A stretch of 64,000 nt of DNA, from the NCBI GenBank assembly GCA_905214875.1, contig CAJMNR010000017.1, forward strand, positions 7,847 through 71,846, given 5' to 3'. Made by a program: the position numbers and the translations under genes. Positions 8,364-17,496 of the stretch are shown here, piece by piece (the first letter of the stretch is position 1; every line of letters starts with the position of its first letter). This DNA is from an uncultured bacterium. GTDB lineage: Bacteria > Bacillota > Clostridia > Lachnospirales > Lachnospiraceae. A model generated the notes under the pieces. That model was not told the DNA's origin and made no database searches. It worked only from the letters and a program-made list of their open reading frames with translations.

Positions 8364-9623
8364 ATGAAAGTCGTAGGTTTAATTACTGAATACAATCCGT
8401 TCCATAATGGACATAAATATCATATAGAACAAGCAAAGAAGCTAACCGGTGCCGACCATGTAGTCGTTGTTATGAGTGGTAACTTCGTACAGCGAGGGGC
8501 TCCCGCGATCGTAGACAAATACACACGCTGTGAAATGGCTTTAAACGAAGGTGCGGACTTAGTCTTCGAACTCCCTGTCACCTATGCAACAGCAAGTGCC
8601 GAGTATTTTGCAATGGGCGCCGTAAAGATCTTACACAGCCTCTCCTTTATCGATACCATATGTTTCGGCAGCGAATGTGGCGACCTCACCCTACTAAATG
8701 AAATTGCTTCCATCTTAGTAGACGAGCCCATTTTATTTAAAGAGCTATTAAATGCTTTTATAAAACAAGGAGAATCCTTTCCTGCAGCAAGGCAGCACGC
8801 CTTAACAACTTATCTATTACAGACTGATGCAAGCCTAACAGGGAAAGAAAAAGAGCTAACCGAGGTATTAGCCTCTCCAAATAATATATTAGGCATTGAA
8901 TACTTAAAGGCATTAAAGCAGCTAAACAGCCCAATCAAGCCTTATACGATTACGCGTATCTGCTCTGGCTATCACGAGTCTTCTCTTACCGGAACAATCA
9001 GCAGTGCTTCTTCCATTCGTCAACATATCAATTCTAAAGTCGACTATATGGATGCACTAAATGTAGCCATGCCAGCTTCAGCATATGCCCTTTTACATGA
9101 GGCAATGAACAAATGTGCCCCAGTCGTAGAAGATGATTTCAGCCAGTTTTTATACTATAAGCTACTCTATACGCCAACAAGCGAACTGACCGACTATCTC
9201 GATATCAACGAAGACATTGCAATGCGTATCCAAAACACAAAGGCCTCCTTTACAACTGTCCACTCCTATGCCGAACAGTTAAAGACAAAGAACTTAACAC
9301 AGACACGCATCAATCGAATTCTGTTCCATCTGCTGCTTAATATAAAGAAAGAGTATTTCAAAGACGACCGCGCCTCCTCTTCTGTATACTTACGCTTACT
9401 AGGGATGAAGAAAGAATCCAGTTTTCTAATCAAAAGCTCAAAGCTAGAAACTGCCCTTCCAATCATTACAAAACTTGCAGATGCAAAAGACAAATTAGAC
9501 CAAGATGCTCTCCTGCACTTAACTACTGAAATACAAGCATCCACTCTATACAACCAAGTGGTATCCCATAAATTTAATACAACTTTAAAAGACGAATACC
9601 GCAAAGGTATCGTCATTAGATGA
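8364..9623 (+). CDS. tmcAL: tRNA(Met) cytidine acetate ligase
   Basis: TmcAL (formerly YlbM) makes N4-acetylcytidine at the wobble position of elongator tRNA-Met from acetate and ATP. The start MKVVGLITEYNPFHNGH is placed at 8364 with AAAGGAAA upstream; 8 extra codons are open before it. The NPFHNGH nucleotidyltransferase motif, MSGNFVQRG, and the SASSIR motif near the middle are all present. Length is about 419 aa, normal for the family. It is the only gene on its strand locally, convergent with pepF and divergent from the aminotransferase. A ylbJ relative lies 3 kb away, as in the Bacillus ylb region. Confidence 0.9.
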   Translation: MKVVGLITEYNPFHNGHKYHIEQAKKLTGADHVVVVMSGNFVQRGAPAIVDKYTRCEMALNEGADLVFELPVTYATASAEYFAMGAVKILHSLSFIDTICFGSECGDLTLLNEIASILVDEPILFKELLNAFIKQGESFPAARQHALTTYLLQTDASLTGKEKELTEVLASPNNILGIEYLKALKQLNSPIKPYTITRICSGYHESSLTGTISSASSIRQHINSKVDYMDALNVAMPASAYALLHEAMNKCAPVVEDDFSQFLYYKLLYTPTSELTDYLDINEDIAMRIQNTKASFTTVHSYAEQLKTKNLTQTRINRILFHLLLNIKKEYFKDDRASSSVYLRLLGMKKESSFLIKSSKLETALPIITKLADAKDKLDQDALLHLTTEIQASTLYNQVVSHKFNTTLKDEYRKGIVIR

Positions 9624-9630
9624 TAAAAAA

Positions 9631-9662
9631 AGACTCATTGCTCCATAAAGAACAATGAGTCT
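9631..9662. terminator. bidirectional terminator between tmcAL and pepF
   Basis: Stem AGACTCATTG / CAATGAGTCT with an A-run on the left and a T-run on the right. It lies between two convergent genes. Confidence 0.9.
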
Positions 9663-9689
9663 TTTTTACAAGTTTTATAATAATTCTTT

Positions 9690-11492
9690 TTATAATAATT
9701 CTTCAAATTCGTCTAATAACTTCTTAAATACTAAAAGTGCGTCACTTACTGGCTTTTTCGTTGTCATATCGACACCGGCACCTTTTAATAAGTCAATTGG
9801 ATCCTTGCTGCTTCCGCCACGTAAAAAATTGATATAATCTTTTACTGCTGTTTCTCCTTCATTTAAGATACGTTCCGACAAAGCGATTGCTGCAGAATAT
9901 CCAGTTGCATATTGATATACATAAAATGCAGTATAGAAATGTGGAATTCTTGCCCACTCCATATCGATATGGCTATCGATTACCGCATCCTTACCAAAAT
10001 ACTTCGCATTCAAATCATGGTAGATTTCACAAAGGGAATCCGCCGTCAATGGTTCGTTTGCTTCCACTTTCGCATGAGTAATCATTTCAAATTCTGCAAA
10101 CATCGCCTGACGATACAACGTCGTTCTAAACTGTTCCAACTGATAATTAATCAAATATGCTCGTTTTTTCTTATCCGTTGTCGTCTTAAGAAGATGATGC
10201 ATTAATAAAGCCTCATTACATGTAGAAGCCACTTCAGCAACAAAGATTTTATAACCGGCATAGATGTATGGTTGTGTCGCATCCGAATAATACGAATGGA
10301 TCGCATGTCCCATCTCATGAGCCAATGTAAATACATTATTTAGATTCTCTTGATAATTTAATAAGACATAAGGATGTGTTCCATATGCACCCCAGGAGTA
10401 TGCGCCGCTTCGCTTTCCTTCATTCTCATATACATCGATCCAGGAATTCTCAAAGCCTTCCTGTAAAATAGATGCATATTCCTCTCCTAATGGTTTTAAC
10501 CCTTCAGAAACAATGCTTTTTGCTTCTTCAAATGGAATCTTCATATCCACGTCAGAAACCATTGGAACATATAAATCATACATATGGATTTCATCTAAAG
10601 ACAGCACCCTTTTACGTAAATCAATGTAACGGTGCAACAAAGGCAGGTTCTCATGAACAACCTCTAACAGATTCTTATATACGGAAACATCTACATTCGA
10701 ATCGTCTAACTGCATCTTTAACGAAGACTCATAGTTACGAGCCTTAGCATGAAATACTTCCTGCTTGATGTTGGCGCTAAATGTAGCTGCAAGTGTATTA
10801 CGGAAGTTCTCATACGCAGTATATAGCGTATCAAATGCATCTTTACGTACAGTTCGATCCTTACTTTGCAAAAATAAAGAATATCTTGCGTGGGTAAGTT
10901 CCATTTCTTCCCCTTCTTCGTTCTTTACCTTTCCAAACTTCAAATCTGCATTATTAAACATGGAGAAAATATTGCTGGAAGCGTCTGCAACCTCTCCCAT
11001 TTCTGCAAGCAATTTTTCCTCTTTTTTAGACAATACATGTGGTTTTTTACGTAATAGATTATCAATATAACGTTTATACTCAAGCAATGCTGGTTCGTCT
11101 TTATAAAAGCGATCGATTTTCTCTTCTGGAATATCAAGAATCTCAGCAGTTGCAAAACTTGTGCTGCTTGAAACCGTCACCATAAGGTTTCCTGCCATAT
11201 CACTTAACCTCTGATACGTTGCATTGGAAGTATCCTCATGATATCTTTGATTCGCATAGACATAAACACGCTCTAACAGCTTGTTCATTTGCACGCTCTT
11301 TAAGAAATACTCGTATAATGTTTCTGCACCTTCCCCTAGGTGGCCTTCATAAGTGCTAAGGTCTTTGCTTAATGCAAGAACTTCGTCATATTCCTTCTGC
11401 CAAAGCGCATCATCTTCATAAAGATCTGTTATTGCCCATTTATATTTATCATCAATTTCACTTCGTTTTTTATTACTTTTCACACTACCCAC
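9690..11492 (-). CDS. pepF: oligoendopeptidase F (M3 family)
   Basis: A 600-residue cytosolic zinc endopeptidase that cuts short peptides. The HEMGH zinc-binding motif is near residue 391, inside LAHEMGHAIHSYYS. The third metal ligand is expected in the EVASTCNEALL segment about 25 residues on, as in PepF. The first 200 residues form the usual helical PepF N-terminal domain. The start has AAAGGAATG upstream. It appears to be a single-gene unit, with a terminator downstream and a LytTR regulator gene upstream. Confidence 0.93.
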   Translation of the reverse strand: MGSVKSNKKRSEIDDKYKWAITDLYEDDALWQKEYDEVLALSKDLSTYEGHLGEGAETLYEYFLKSVQMNKLLERVYVYANQRYHEDTSNATYQRLSDMAGNLMVTVSSSTSFATAEILDIPEEKIDRFYKDEPALLEYKRYIDNLLRKKPHVLSKKEEKLLAEMGEVADASSNIFSMFNNADLKFGKVKNEEGEEMELTHARYSLFLQSKDRTVRKDAFDTLYTAYENFRNTLAATFSANIKQEVFHAKARNYESSLKMQLDDSNVDVSVYKNLLEVVHENLPLLHRYIDLRKRVLSLDEIHMYDLYVPMVSDVDMKIPFEEAKSIVSEGLKPLGEEYASILQEGFENSWIDVYENEGKRSGAYSWGAYGTHPYVLLNYQENLNNVFTLAHEMGHAIHSYYSDATQPYIYAGYKIFVAEVASTCNEALLMHHLLKTTTDKKKRAYLINYQLEQFRTTLYRQAMFAEFEMITHAKVEANEPLTADSLCEIYHDLNAKYFGKDAVIDSHIDMEWARIPHFYTAFYVYQYATGYSAAIALSERILNEGETAVKDYINFLRGGSSKDPIDLLKGAGVDMTTKKPVSDALLVFKKLLDEFEELL

Positions 11493-11549
11493 TTAATCAT
11501 TCCTTTCTGTCAAATGTATTACTAGTATATCACAAAAAGGAAAATCTTA

Positions 11550-12284
11550 CTACTGAACAGCTTTATTCGTGATACCACAAACAAATCCGTCAATGTAATT
11601 CATATACAACTGTTTTGTTGCCACTCTCTTATTCTCACTAATTGGCAAAAACTCGTCGTTGATAAGATATAACTTACTGTATTCATATTGGGTAATGTGT
11701 AGACTGTTTACAAGATATGATTTATGGATGCGAATAAAGAAACAATTCTTTTGTCGTATGTATTCTTCCACTGCATCTAATCGATCATAATAACTATATG
11801 TACCGTTCTTCGTCACAATATTGATTACTCTTCTTGAACTTTCAAAATATAAGATATCGTCAAATGGAATCTTTGAAATTACATTCTCTCTCTTATAGTA
11901 AAAATATTTATTATTCATATTCAGTTTCTCAATCAATAATTGTATACAATTTCTAAATTTCTTCCAATCCAAAGGTTTTTTCATAAAGCGAAATGCTTCT
12001 ACTTCAAAAGCATCTGCAAAAAATCCCTCAATACCTGATATAAAAATGATTTCTCCACGATTTCCCATACTTCTTAATTGCTTTGCAATCTGAATGCCAT
12101 TAAAACGTTTTAGCATATTGCCGATTAAGAAGATATCGTATTGATTGTTTTCTTCCACACGTTTCAGTAACTCTTCCCCTTCAGTTACTGATTCATAATC
12201 AACCTTAATTGAATTCATTTTAAAAAAATACTCCATTTGAGCACTTAATCTTTTGTCATCGTCACACAAAATGATACGATACAT
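11550..12284 (-). CDS. LytTR-family response regulator without the usual receiver Asp
   Basis: Start at MYRIILCDDD (12284) with AAGGAGGAG 6 nt before it; 244 aa. Residues 1-120 form a receiver fold with the acidic pocket (CDDD) and a switch lysine (MKKPL). Residues about 140-240 form a LytTR DNA-binding domain (IRIHKSYLVN, PISENKR). In the strand that normally ends LxxD, the sequence reads DIFLIGNML, so glycine (GGC) occupies the phospho-acceptor position. A single-base change from GAC would explain it. Either regulation is phosphorylation-independent or the gene is impaired. No histidine kinase is adjacent, and the target genes are unknown. Confidence 0.8.
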   Translation of the reverse strand: MYRIILCDDDKRLSAQMEYFFKMNSIKVDYESVTEGEELLKRVEENNQYDIFLIGNMLKRFNGIQIAKQLRSMGNRGEIIFISGIEGFFADAFEVEAFRFMKKPLDWKKFRNCIQLLIEKLNMNNKYFYYKRENVISKIPFDDILYFESSRRVINIVTKNGTYSYYDRLDAVEEYIRQKNCFFIRIHKSYLVNSLHITQYEYSKLYLINDEFLPISENKRVATKQLYMNYIDGFVCGITNKAVQ

Positions 12285-12555
12285 AATGAACTCCTCCTTA
12301 TTAACCTTATACTTCCCAGTATTTATAACTTCCCTTTTCGTGTAGTCGTTCTGCAAAATACACAATTAACAATTTTTCTTCTCATATTTTTTATTATACA
12401 AACTCAAACTTTAAAAAGCAATTACTTTTTGTAATTTTTTAACATTTTTTTGTTGTATCGAATAATGTCCTTACATTCGCAATAGAATGTACAAAGAAAT
12501 AAATCATATTATGTGCAACTTATCCAATAAGTCTGTTTGATGGAAAGGTTTAAAT

Positions 12556-13560
12556 ATGAAAGCCACAAAAAAAGTACTGAATATACGCATCATTCTCTCA
12601 CTATGCACCCTCCTTCTCTTAACCATATTGTTATTCTTCCCAAAAGCCTCACTGGCAGGCGCTGAAAGCGGCATTTTACTATGGTTTAACGTAGTTTTAC
12701 CGACTCTCCTCCCCTTCATCATTGTGTCCAACCTAATCATTAATCTTAAGCTAACTGAAGGGGTCAGCAAGGTCTTTTACCCTTTGTTAAAGCGCTTCTT
12801 GCACGTATCGAAAAATGGTTCCTATGTAGCCATAATCGGCTTGCTTACCGGACTGCCCGTTGGTGCCAAAGCATGTGCTGACCTAGTAAAGAAGCATATG
12901 ATTTCTAAGGAGGAAGGACAATACCTGCTTACCTTTTGTAACAATGCCAGTCCTATGTTCCTCATAAGCTATATTTCGATCAGTACCCTTGATCTTCCGG
13001 GAAAAAGGTACGTATTCTTACTATTAATCTACGTATCAGCGATTTTAACAGGGTTTCTCTATCGTTTCGTACATAAAAAGCAAATGACGTCGTTTGCAAA
13101 CATCACCAAAACCAAAATTACCGCTGTAGTGTCCACGCAATCTGTAGATACTGCCCAATCTACTCGTCCAAAAGCAAAGTTTGAGTTAGTAGATTCAGCA
13201 ATCATGAGTGGTTTTGATGTTATCACCCGTGTAGGTGGGTATATCGTCCTATTTTCGATTGTTTCGAACGTTTTTCTCTCTGTTGCACCTGCTAACAACG
13301 TCCTAAGTTTCGTCACTGTTGGATTCATCGAAATAACAAATGGCGTCAATACATTAGGTTCCTGCTTTTTACCCCTAAACGTAAAAATAGCCCTAATCCT
13401 ATCACTTACCGCATTTGGCGGGCTATCAAGTGTAGCTCAGACCAAAAGTGTAATTGACGAATCGGGACTATCCATACGTAGCTATTTTGTTTATAAGATA
13501 ATTAATGGCTGTATCACTTTCGCTATTGTTTCGGTGTATCTTCAACTATGTAAGTTCTAA
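12556..13560 (+). CDS. ylbJ: sporulation integral membrane protein YlbJ
   Basis: A 334-residue polytopic membrane protein with about eight hydrophobic segments of the nucleoside-recognition (Gate) type. The motifs VVLPTLLPFII, GLLTGLPVGAKAC and CNNASPMFL are those of YlbJ. The protein is needed for spore cortex formation in B. subtilis and acts in the mother cell. A GGAAAGG lies upstream of the ATG. It is divergent from the LytTR regulator gene and convergent with the coiled-coil gene. Proximity to coaD and rsmD matches the Bacillus ylb order. Confidence 0.88.
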   Translation: MKATKKVLNIRIILSLCTLLLLTILLFFPKASLAGAESGILLWFNVVLPTLLPFIIVSNLIINLKLTEGVSKVFYPLLKRFLHVSKNGSYVAIIGLLTGLPVGAKACADLVKKHMISKEEGQYLLTFCNNASPMFLISYISISTLDLPGKRYVFLLLIYVSAILTGFLYRFVHKKQMTSFANITKTKITAVVSTQSVDTAQSTRPKAKFELVDSAIMSGFDVITRVGGYIVLFSIVSNVFLSVAPANNVLSFVTVGFIEITNGVNTLGSCFLPLNVKIALILSLTAFGGLSSVAQTKSVIDESGLSIRSYFVYKIINGCITFAIVSVYLQLCKF

Positions 13561-13598
13561 GATATCATAAGTACGAAAGTTTCATAGCCATTTAGAAA

Positions 13599-14240
13599 CT
13601 ATTCTTGTTCTGAATCTGTATTTACATCAAATTCAAAATCATGTGCTTCTTCTTGAGTTTGCGTATCTTGCGTTGCCGCTGCCTGTTGGCTGCTGTAAAG
13701 CTGATCCGTAAGCTCTTTTCTATTTGCTTTTACAATATTTAAATTTTCTTCTACAGAAGAAAGTAATGTATTGAATTTATTTCTAGACTCTTCTAATGCA
13801 TTTCCAAGGATGCTTTCTACTACGCCAAGCATTTCTTCAGAATAAGCTAAAGATCCTGTACGAATCTGTTCTGCATCATTATTTGCACTTGCAAGGATTT
13901 GATCTGCATGTGCTTGTGCTTCCTCAACAATAGCATTTGCTTGCGCATAAGCCTGTTGCATGATTTCATGCTCACTAATCAAATTGTTTGTCTTTTCTTG
14001 CGCTTCTGCAAGCATTGTTGCTGCTTTATCTTCTGCATCAGAAAGAATAGCATCACGATTATTAATAATCTTTTGATAACGTTTGATTTCATCAGGAGTT
14101 CGTAAACGTAACTCGTCTAATAAATCATATAATTCATCTTTTGGCACAATTACCTTTGTTGATGACAATGGTGCACTTTTACAACTCTCTACATATTCAT
14201 AAATATCTTCAATTAGTTGTTCAATCCTACTTGCTCCCAT
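13599..14240 (-). CDS. coiled-coil protein of the DivIVA / ATP-synthase-b-like type
   Basis: A 213-residue, highly helical, Ala/Glu/Gln-rich protein without membrane segments. Residues about 60-190 form a long coiled coil (EDKAATMLAEAQEK, EEAQAHADQILASA) of the sort that automated annotation calls DivIVA-like or V-type ATPase subunit H-like. The C-terminal 25 residues are Gln/Glu/Asp-rich and probably disordered. It lies 38 nt after coaD on the same strand, suggesting co-transcription. A scaffolding or septum role is only a guess from the fold. Confidence 0.7.
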   Translation of the reverse strand: MGASRIEQLIEDIYEYVESCKSAPLSSTKVIVPKDELYDLLDELRLRTPDEIKRYQKIINNRDAILSDAEDKAATMLAEAQEKTNNLISEHEIMQQAYAQANAIVEEAQAHADQILASANNDAEQIRTGSLAYSEEMLGVVESILGNALEESRNKFNTLLSSVEENLNIVKANRKELTDQLYSSQQAAATQDTQTQEEAHDFEFDVNTDSEQE

Positions 14241-14278
14241 ATAAACACTCCTATCTATTAATTTCTAGCGAAAACCCG

Positions 14279-14752
14279 TTAGAACTTTGCATGTACAGCA
14301 TCTATAATCTCTGCTGGCACAAAATGACTGATATCACCATGATAACTAGCAATTTCACGTACTACGCTTGAACTTAAGTAAGAGTAATCCAGACTTGTAG
14401 TAAGGAAAATTGTATCAATGTTGCCGTTCATCTTGTGATTTAGCTGAGCGATCTGTAGCTCATATTCAAAATCAGAAACTGCACGTAAACCTCTTACAAT
14501 TGTTGTAGCATTTCTCTTTTTTGCATAATCTACAAGCAATCCATCAAATGCTTCAATTGAAACATTATCAATATCTTTTGTAACCTTTTCTAATAACTGG
14601 ACTCTTTCTTCTACAGTAAAAGTAGGCTTTTTGGCACTATTTTGTAATACTGCGATAATCAAAAGATCAAACATCTTTGAAGATCGCATGATAATATCCA
14701 AATGTCCATAGGTTACTGGGTCAAAACTACCCGGATATATGCCTATCCTCAT
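14279..14752 (-). CDS. coaD: pantetheine-phosphate adenylyltransferase
   Basis: A 157-residue enzyme for the penultimate step of coenzyme A synthesis: 4'-phosphopantetheine plus ATP gives dephospho-CoA. The N-terminal MRIGIYPGSFDPVTYGH contains the nucleotidyltransferase TxGH signature, and YSYLSSSVVREIA is the conserved C-terminal ATP-contact segment. Length is standard. It follows rsmD by 33 nt, the classic rsmD-coaD pair. Confidence 0.97.
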   Translation of the reverse strand: MRIGIYPGSFDPVTYGHLDIIMRSSKMFDLLIIAVLQNSAKKPTFTVEERVQLLEKVTKDIDNVSIEAFDGLLVDYAKKRNATTIVRGLRAVSDFEYELQIAQLNHKMNGNIDTIFLTTSLDYSYLSSSVVREIASYHGDISHFVPAEIIDAVHAKF

Positions 14753-14785
14753 ACTAACCTCCTAAACTGTCAGTACACTAAACAA

Positions 14786-15340
14786 TTATTTTCTTCTTAC
14801 AAATATATGTTTATTTGTCTTGTAATTTTTAATTTTTTCAATTGTATAACCGATTTCTTCAATATAATCGATTTCGGTCTCTAAGCTCGCCTCAATGATG
14901 ATCAAAGTCTCCTCATTGATGATTCTGCTATCTTTAAGTCGTAACAACACATCTTTCTCAAACTCGTTATTATATGGTGGATCCATAAATACGTATTGAT
15001 ATACTTTTTGATGTTTTTCTAATCGCTTAATCGCTTCTGCATAATCTGTTGCAAGAACCATTGACTGATCAGATAACTTTGTAGCTTTTAAATTCTCGTT
15101 AATTACTTTGACCGCATCTGGATTTTTCTCTACAAATGCAGCGAATTCGCATCCGCGACTTAATGCTTCTATTCCAATTGCTCCACTTCCTGCAAATAAA
15201 TCTAAGAAATTTGTATCATATAAATCGTACTGAAGCATGTTAAATAACGTCTCTTTAATGCGATCTGTTGTTGGTCTTGTTGACATTCCTTCTAGCGTTT
15301 TTAGCTGAATTCGTCTTGCTTTCCCAGCAATTACTCTCAT
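14786..15340 (-). CDS. rsmD: 16S rRNA (guanine966-N2)-methyltransferase
   Basis: The start MRVIAGKARR (15340) follows AAAGGAAGAA; about 19 more codons are open upstream but do not match the family. The 184-aa product has the SAM-binding motif DLFAGSGAIGIEALSRG and the catalytic N6/N2-MTase motif DPPYN. STRPTTDRIKETLFNML is typical of RsmD. It modifies G966 of 16S rRNA during 30S assembly. Confidence 0.95.
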   Translation of the reverse strand: MRVIAGKARRIQLKTLEGMSTRPTTDRIKETLFNMLQYDLYDTNFLDLFAGSGAIGIEALSRGCEFAAFVEKNPDAVKVINENLKATKLSDQSMVLATDYAEAIKRLEKHQKVYQYVFMDPPYNNEFEKDVLLRLKDSRIINEETLIIIEASLETEIDYIEEIGYTIEKIKNYKTNKHIFVRRK

Positions 15341-15479
15341 GAATGTTCTTCCTTTCCGCCAGAGGCATCCATTACACTTTTCGCAAAAATGTAACAAAAT
15401 TAATTTAATTCACAATTAGTCTATCTCATTATTCCCTATAATTCAATAGGAAATGTTAAAATTGTCTAATAATATATGT

Positions 15480-15505
15480 AAAGGAGCCTAATTGAGGCTC
15501 CTTTT
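15480..15505 (-). terminator. terminator of the SASP gene
   Basis: A strong palindrome, AAAGGAGCCT / AGGCTCCTTT with a short AT loop, located about 80 nt after the SASP stop codon. The T-run is short on either strand, so efficiency is uncertain. Confidence 0.6.
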
Positions 15506-15583
15506 AGATGCTTCATCTAAATTTTCGCTGATAGTATTCTTGTAACAAGTACTTCATGCTAGCTATCCGCTAATTATATGGTG

Positions 15584-15784
15584 TTATTTTCCTGCCATAC
15601 GTTTTTCTTGTTCGGCGATCATTTTCTTAACCATATATCCGCCTACACTACCGTTTTGGTATGAAGTAAGATCTCCATTATAACCATGTTTTAATGGTAC
15701 TCCTAGTTCAGAAGCTATTTCGTATTTAAATCTATCCATTGCTTCTTTTGCTTCAGGAACCTCAACTCTGTTTCGACTTGACAT
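15584..15784 (-). CDS. alpha/beta-type small acid-soluble spore protein
   Basis: The start MSSRNRVEVPEAKEAM (15784) has a GGAGG site; the longer frame would extend through the leader palindrome. The 66-aa protein carries both SASP signatures: the germination-protease site region (KYEIASELGV) and the DNA-binding segment (GYNGDLTSYQNGSVGGYMVKK, in part). These proteins coat spore DNA and protect it from UV and heat, and GPR degrades them at germination. Expression should be forespore-specific (sigma-G). I could not identify a clean sigma-G promoter by eye. Confidence 0.95.
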   Translation of the reverse strand: MSSRNRVEVPEAKEAMDRFKYEIASELGVPLKHGYNGDLTSYQNGSVGGYMVKKMIAEQEKRMAGK

Positions 15785-15800
15785 GAGTAACGCCTCCGTT

Positions 15801-15869
15801 CTTATTTCGACTTTTTGTTGTATTTTTAAAGCCTTATACAAAGTCTTAAAAATGCAACTTCGAAATAAT
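15801..15869 (-). promoter_or_regulatory. extended imperfect palindrome in the SASP leader
   Basis: Outer arms TTATTTCGA (15802-15810) and TCGAAATAA (15860-15868) enclose inner arms GTTGTATTTTTAA and TTAAAAATGCAAC. Together they make a stem of about 22 bp with bulges. It ends just upstream of the GGAGG site. It may stabilise the spore mRNA or overlap the promoter; this is inference. Confidence 0.45.
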
Positions 15870-15951
15870 AAGTGTTGGTTGTTTGTTACACTCTTATTAT
15901 GTGTAAAATTCATCTGTTTACACTAGAAGATACTGTATTTTTTGTTATTTT

Positions 15952-17481
15952 TTATAAACAATATATATCATCAGCTTCAATCGTAGAAACTTGCTCTTTT
16001 GTAGGGCTATCATATGTAACAAGTCGATTTGCCTGGTTGACTAATATCTTTTCAAAAAGATTTCTGATTCCTCTCGCATTACCGAACTCTTTATTCTGAG
16101 TCACTTTATGTTCACATAAAAAACTACGCACTTTTTCCTTTGCTTCTTTTGTCAAATGTAATTTAGAAGCAGTTGCAAGACTCACTAAGATTTCTTCTAA
16201 TTCCTCCACAGAATAATCCTCGAATTCAATAAAGGTATTAAAACGACTGATTAGTCCCGTATTTGATTTCAAGAATGTTTGCATCTCTTCCTTATATCCA
16301 GCAACGATTACCACAAGGTCATCTCTATGGTCTTCCATCATCTTCACCAATGTATCAATTGCTTCACTTCCGAAGTCATTCGAATTACTAGGCGTTGCTA
16401 AACTATATGCTTCATCAATAAAAAGAACACCGCCAAGCGCGCTCTTTACTACATCCTTTACTTTGATTGCTGTTTGTCCAACATAGCCTGCGACTAAGCC
16501 CGAACGATCCGTTTCAATAAAGGTCCCTTTTTTTAGGATTCCAAGTTCCTTATAGATTTCTGCCATTAGCCTAGCAACAGTAGTCTTTCCGGTTCCAGGA
16601 TTTCCGGTAAACACCATGTGGTATGACATCGTAGAAATCGGCATATCGTACTGCATACGTAGTTTTCGAACTTTAATCACATTGATTAGCGAGTTAATCT
16701 GTTCTTTTACCGTTTTTAAACCAATCAAAGAATTCAATTCTTCTAATAACTGATCAATCCTTGATTCTTCTTCCACAACCTCTTCTGTTTCGATTTCTTT
16801 TGCAGATGACTCAATTATCTTGTCATTTTTCGTAACATTAGTCGTTTCTTGTTTCTTTTCGCATATCGAGGAGTCATTTATTGTCAAAATACTCATATCT
16901 TCGTAATTTACAATAGATTCATTTACCATCTTCTTAAACAAATATCTTCTCGGAAAATTACTCTTTCTCTGATCTACATTAATAAAATTACACGTTTGCT
17001 CATAAAACTTCTCGATAAAAATCAAAGCCTGTTTACTCTTTTCACCATCCAAGCTTGCTAATGCAAGCAATATAGACATCATACGATCAAAAAATACAGA
17101 GCTAAGTTCCTTCTTCTTTTCATAATCATACAAACCACAAAGCTGTAATAAGATTGGAGGAGCGCTTACAACCTTCTTAGCCATTGTAAGCGATTCCTCG
17201 TCAAATCCTTTCTCATCTGTAAGTGGTAACATTTCTTTTTCTACAAGCCGTTTAATAAACTGTTTGCTTGTTTCATCCATATAGTTACAAAACACACAGT
17301 ACTCAACTAATACCGATTGTATATATAAATCAAGAGAATCGTAAATCGTATGTTTTAGCAATTTTTCGGGTTCCTTGTAATACCCTTCCTTATCTAGCGT
17401 TTCACAAATGCCTTTCATGACAAGATAATTTTCATATGCTATTTCATAAAAATAAGTATTGTAGTTCGAAAATTGCTGCAT
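15952..17481 (-). CDS. AAA+ ATPase, SpoVK / CbxX-CfxQ family
   Basis: A 509-residue protein. Residues about 240-505 form a CbxX/CfxQ-type AAA+ module with Walker A GNPGTGKTT near 290, Walker B LFIDEAYSLA near 350 and the sensor-region arginine in NARGIRNLFE. The first 230 residues are helical and unlike the short N-terminus of B. subtilis SpoVK (about 320 aa in total), so this is an extended form. SpoVK is a mother-cell ATPase needed for spore maturation. It lies 15 nt after recG on the same strand and probably shares its transcript. Confidence 0.8.
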   Translation of the reverse strand: MQQFSNYNTYFYEIAYENYLVMKGICETLDKEGYYKEPEKLLKHTIYDSLDLYIQSVLVEYCVFCNYMDETSKQFIKRLVEKEMLPLTDEKGFDEESLTMAKKVVSAPPILLQLCGLYDYEKKKELSSVFFDRMMSILLALASLDGEKSKQALIFIEKFYEQTCNFINVDQRKSNFPRRYLFKKMVNESIVNYEDMSILTINDSSICEKKQETTNVTKNDKIIESSAKEIETEEVVEEESRIDQLLEELNSLIGLKTVKEQINSLINVIKVRKLRMQYDMPISTMSYHMVFTGNPGTGKTTVARLMAEIYKELGILKKGTFIETDRSGLVAGYVGQTAIKVKDVVKSALGGVLFIDEAYSLATPSNSNDFGSEAIDTLVKMMEDHRDDLVVIVAGYKEEMQTFLKSNTGLISRFNTFIEFEDYSVEELEEILVSLATASKLHLTKEAKEKVRSFLCEHKVTQNKEFGNARGIRNLFEKILVNQANRLVTYDSPTKEQVSTIEADDIYCL

Positions 17482-17496
17482 AACCCTTACTCCTCC

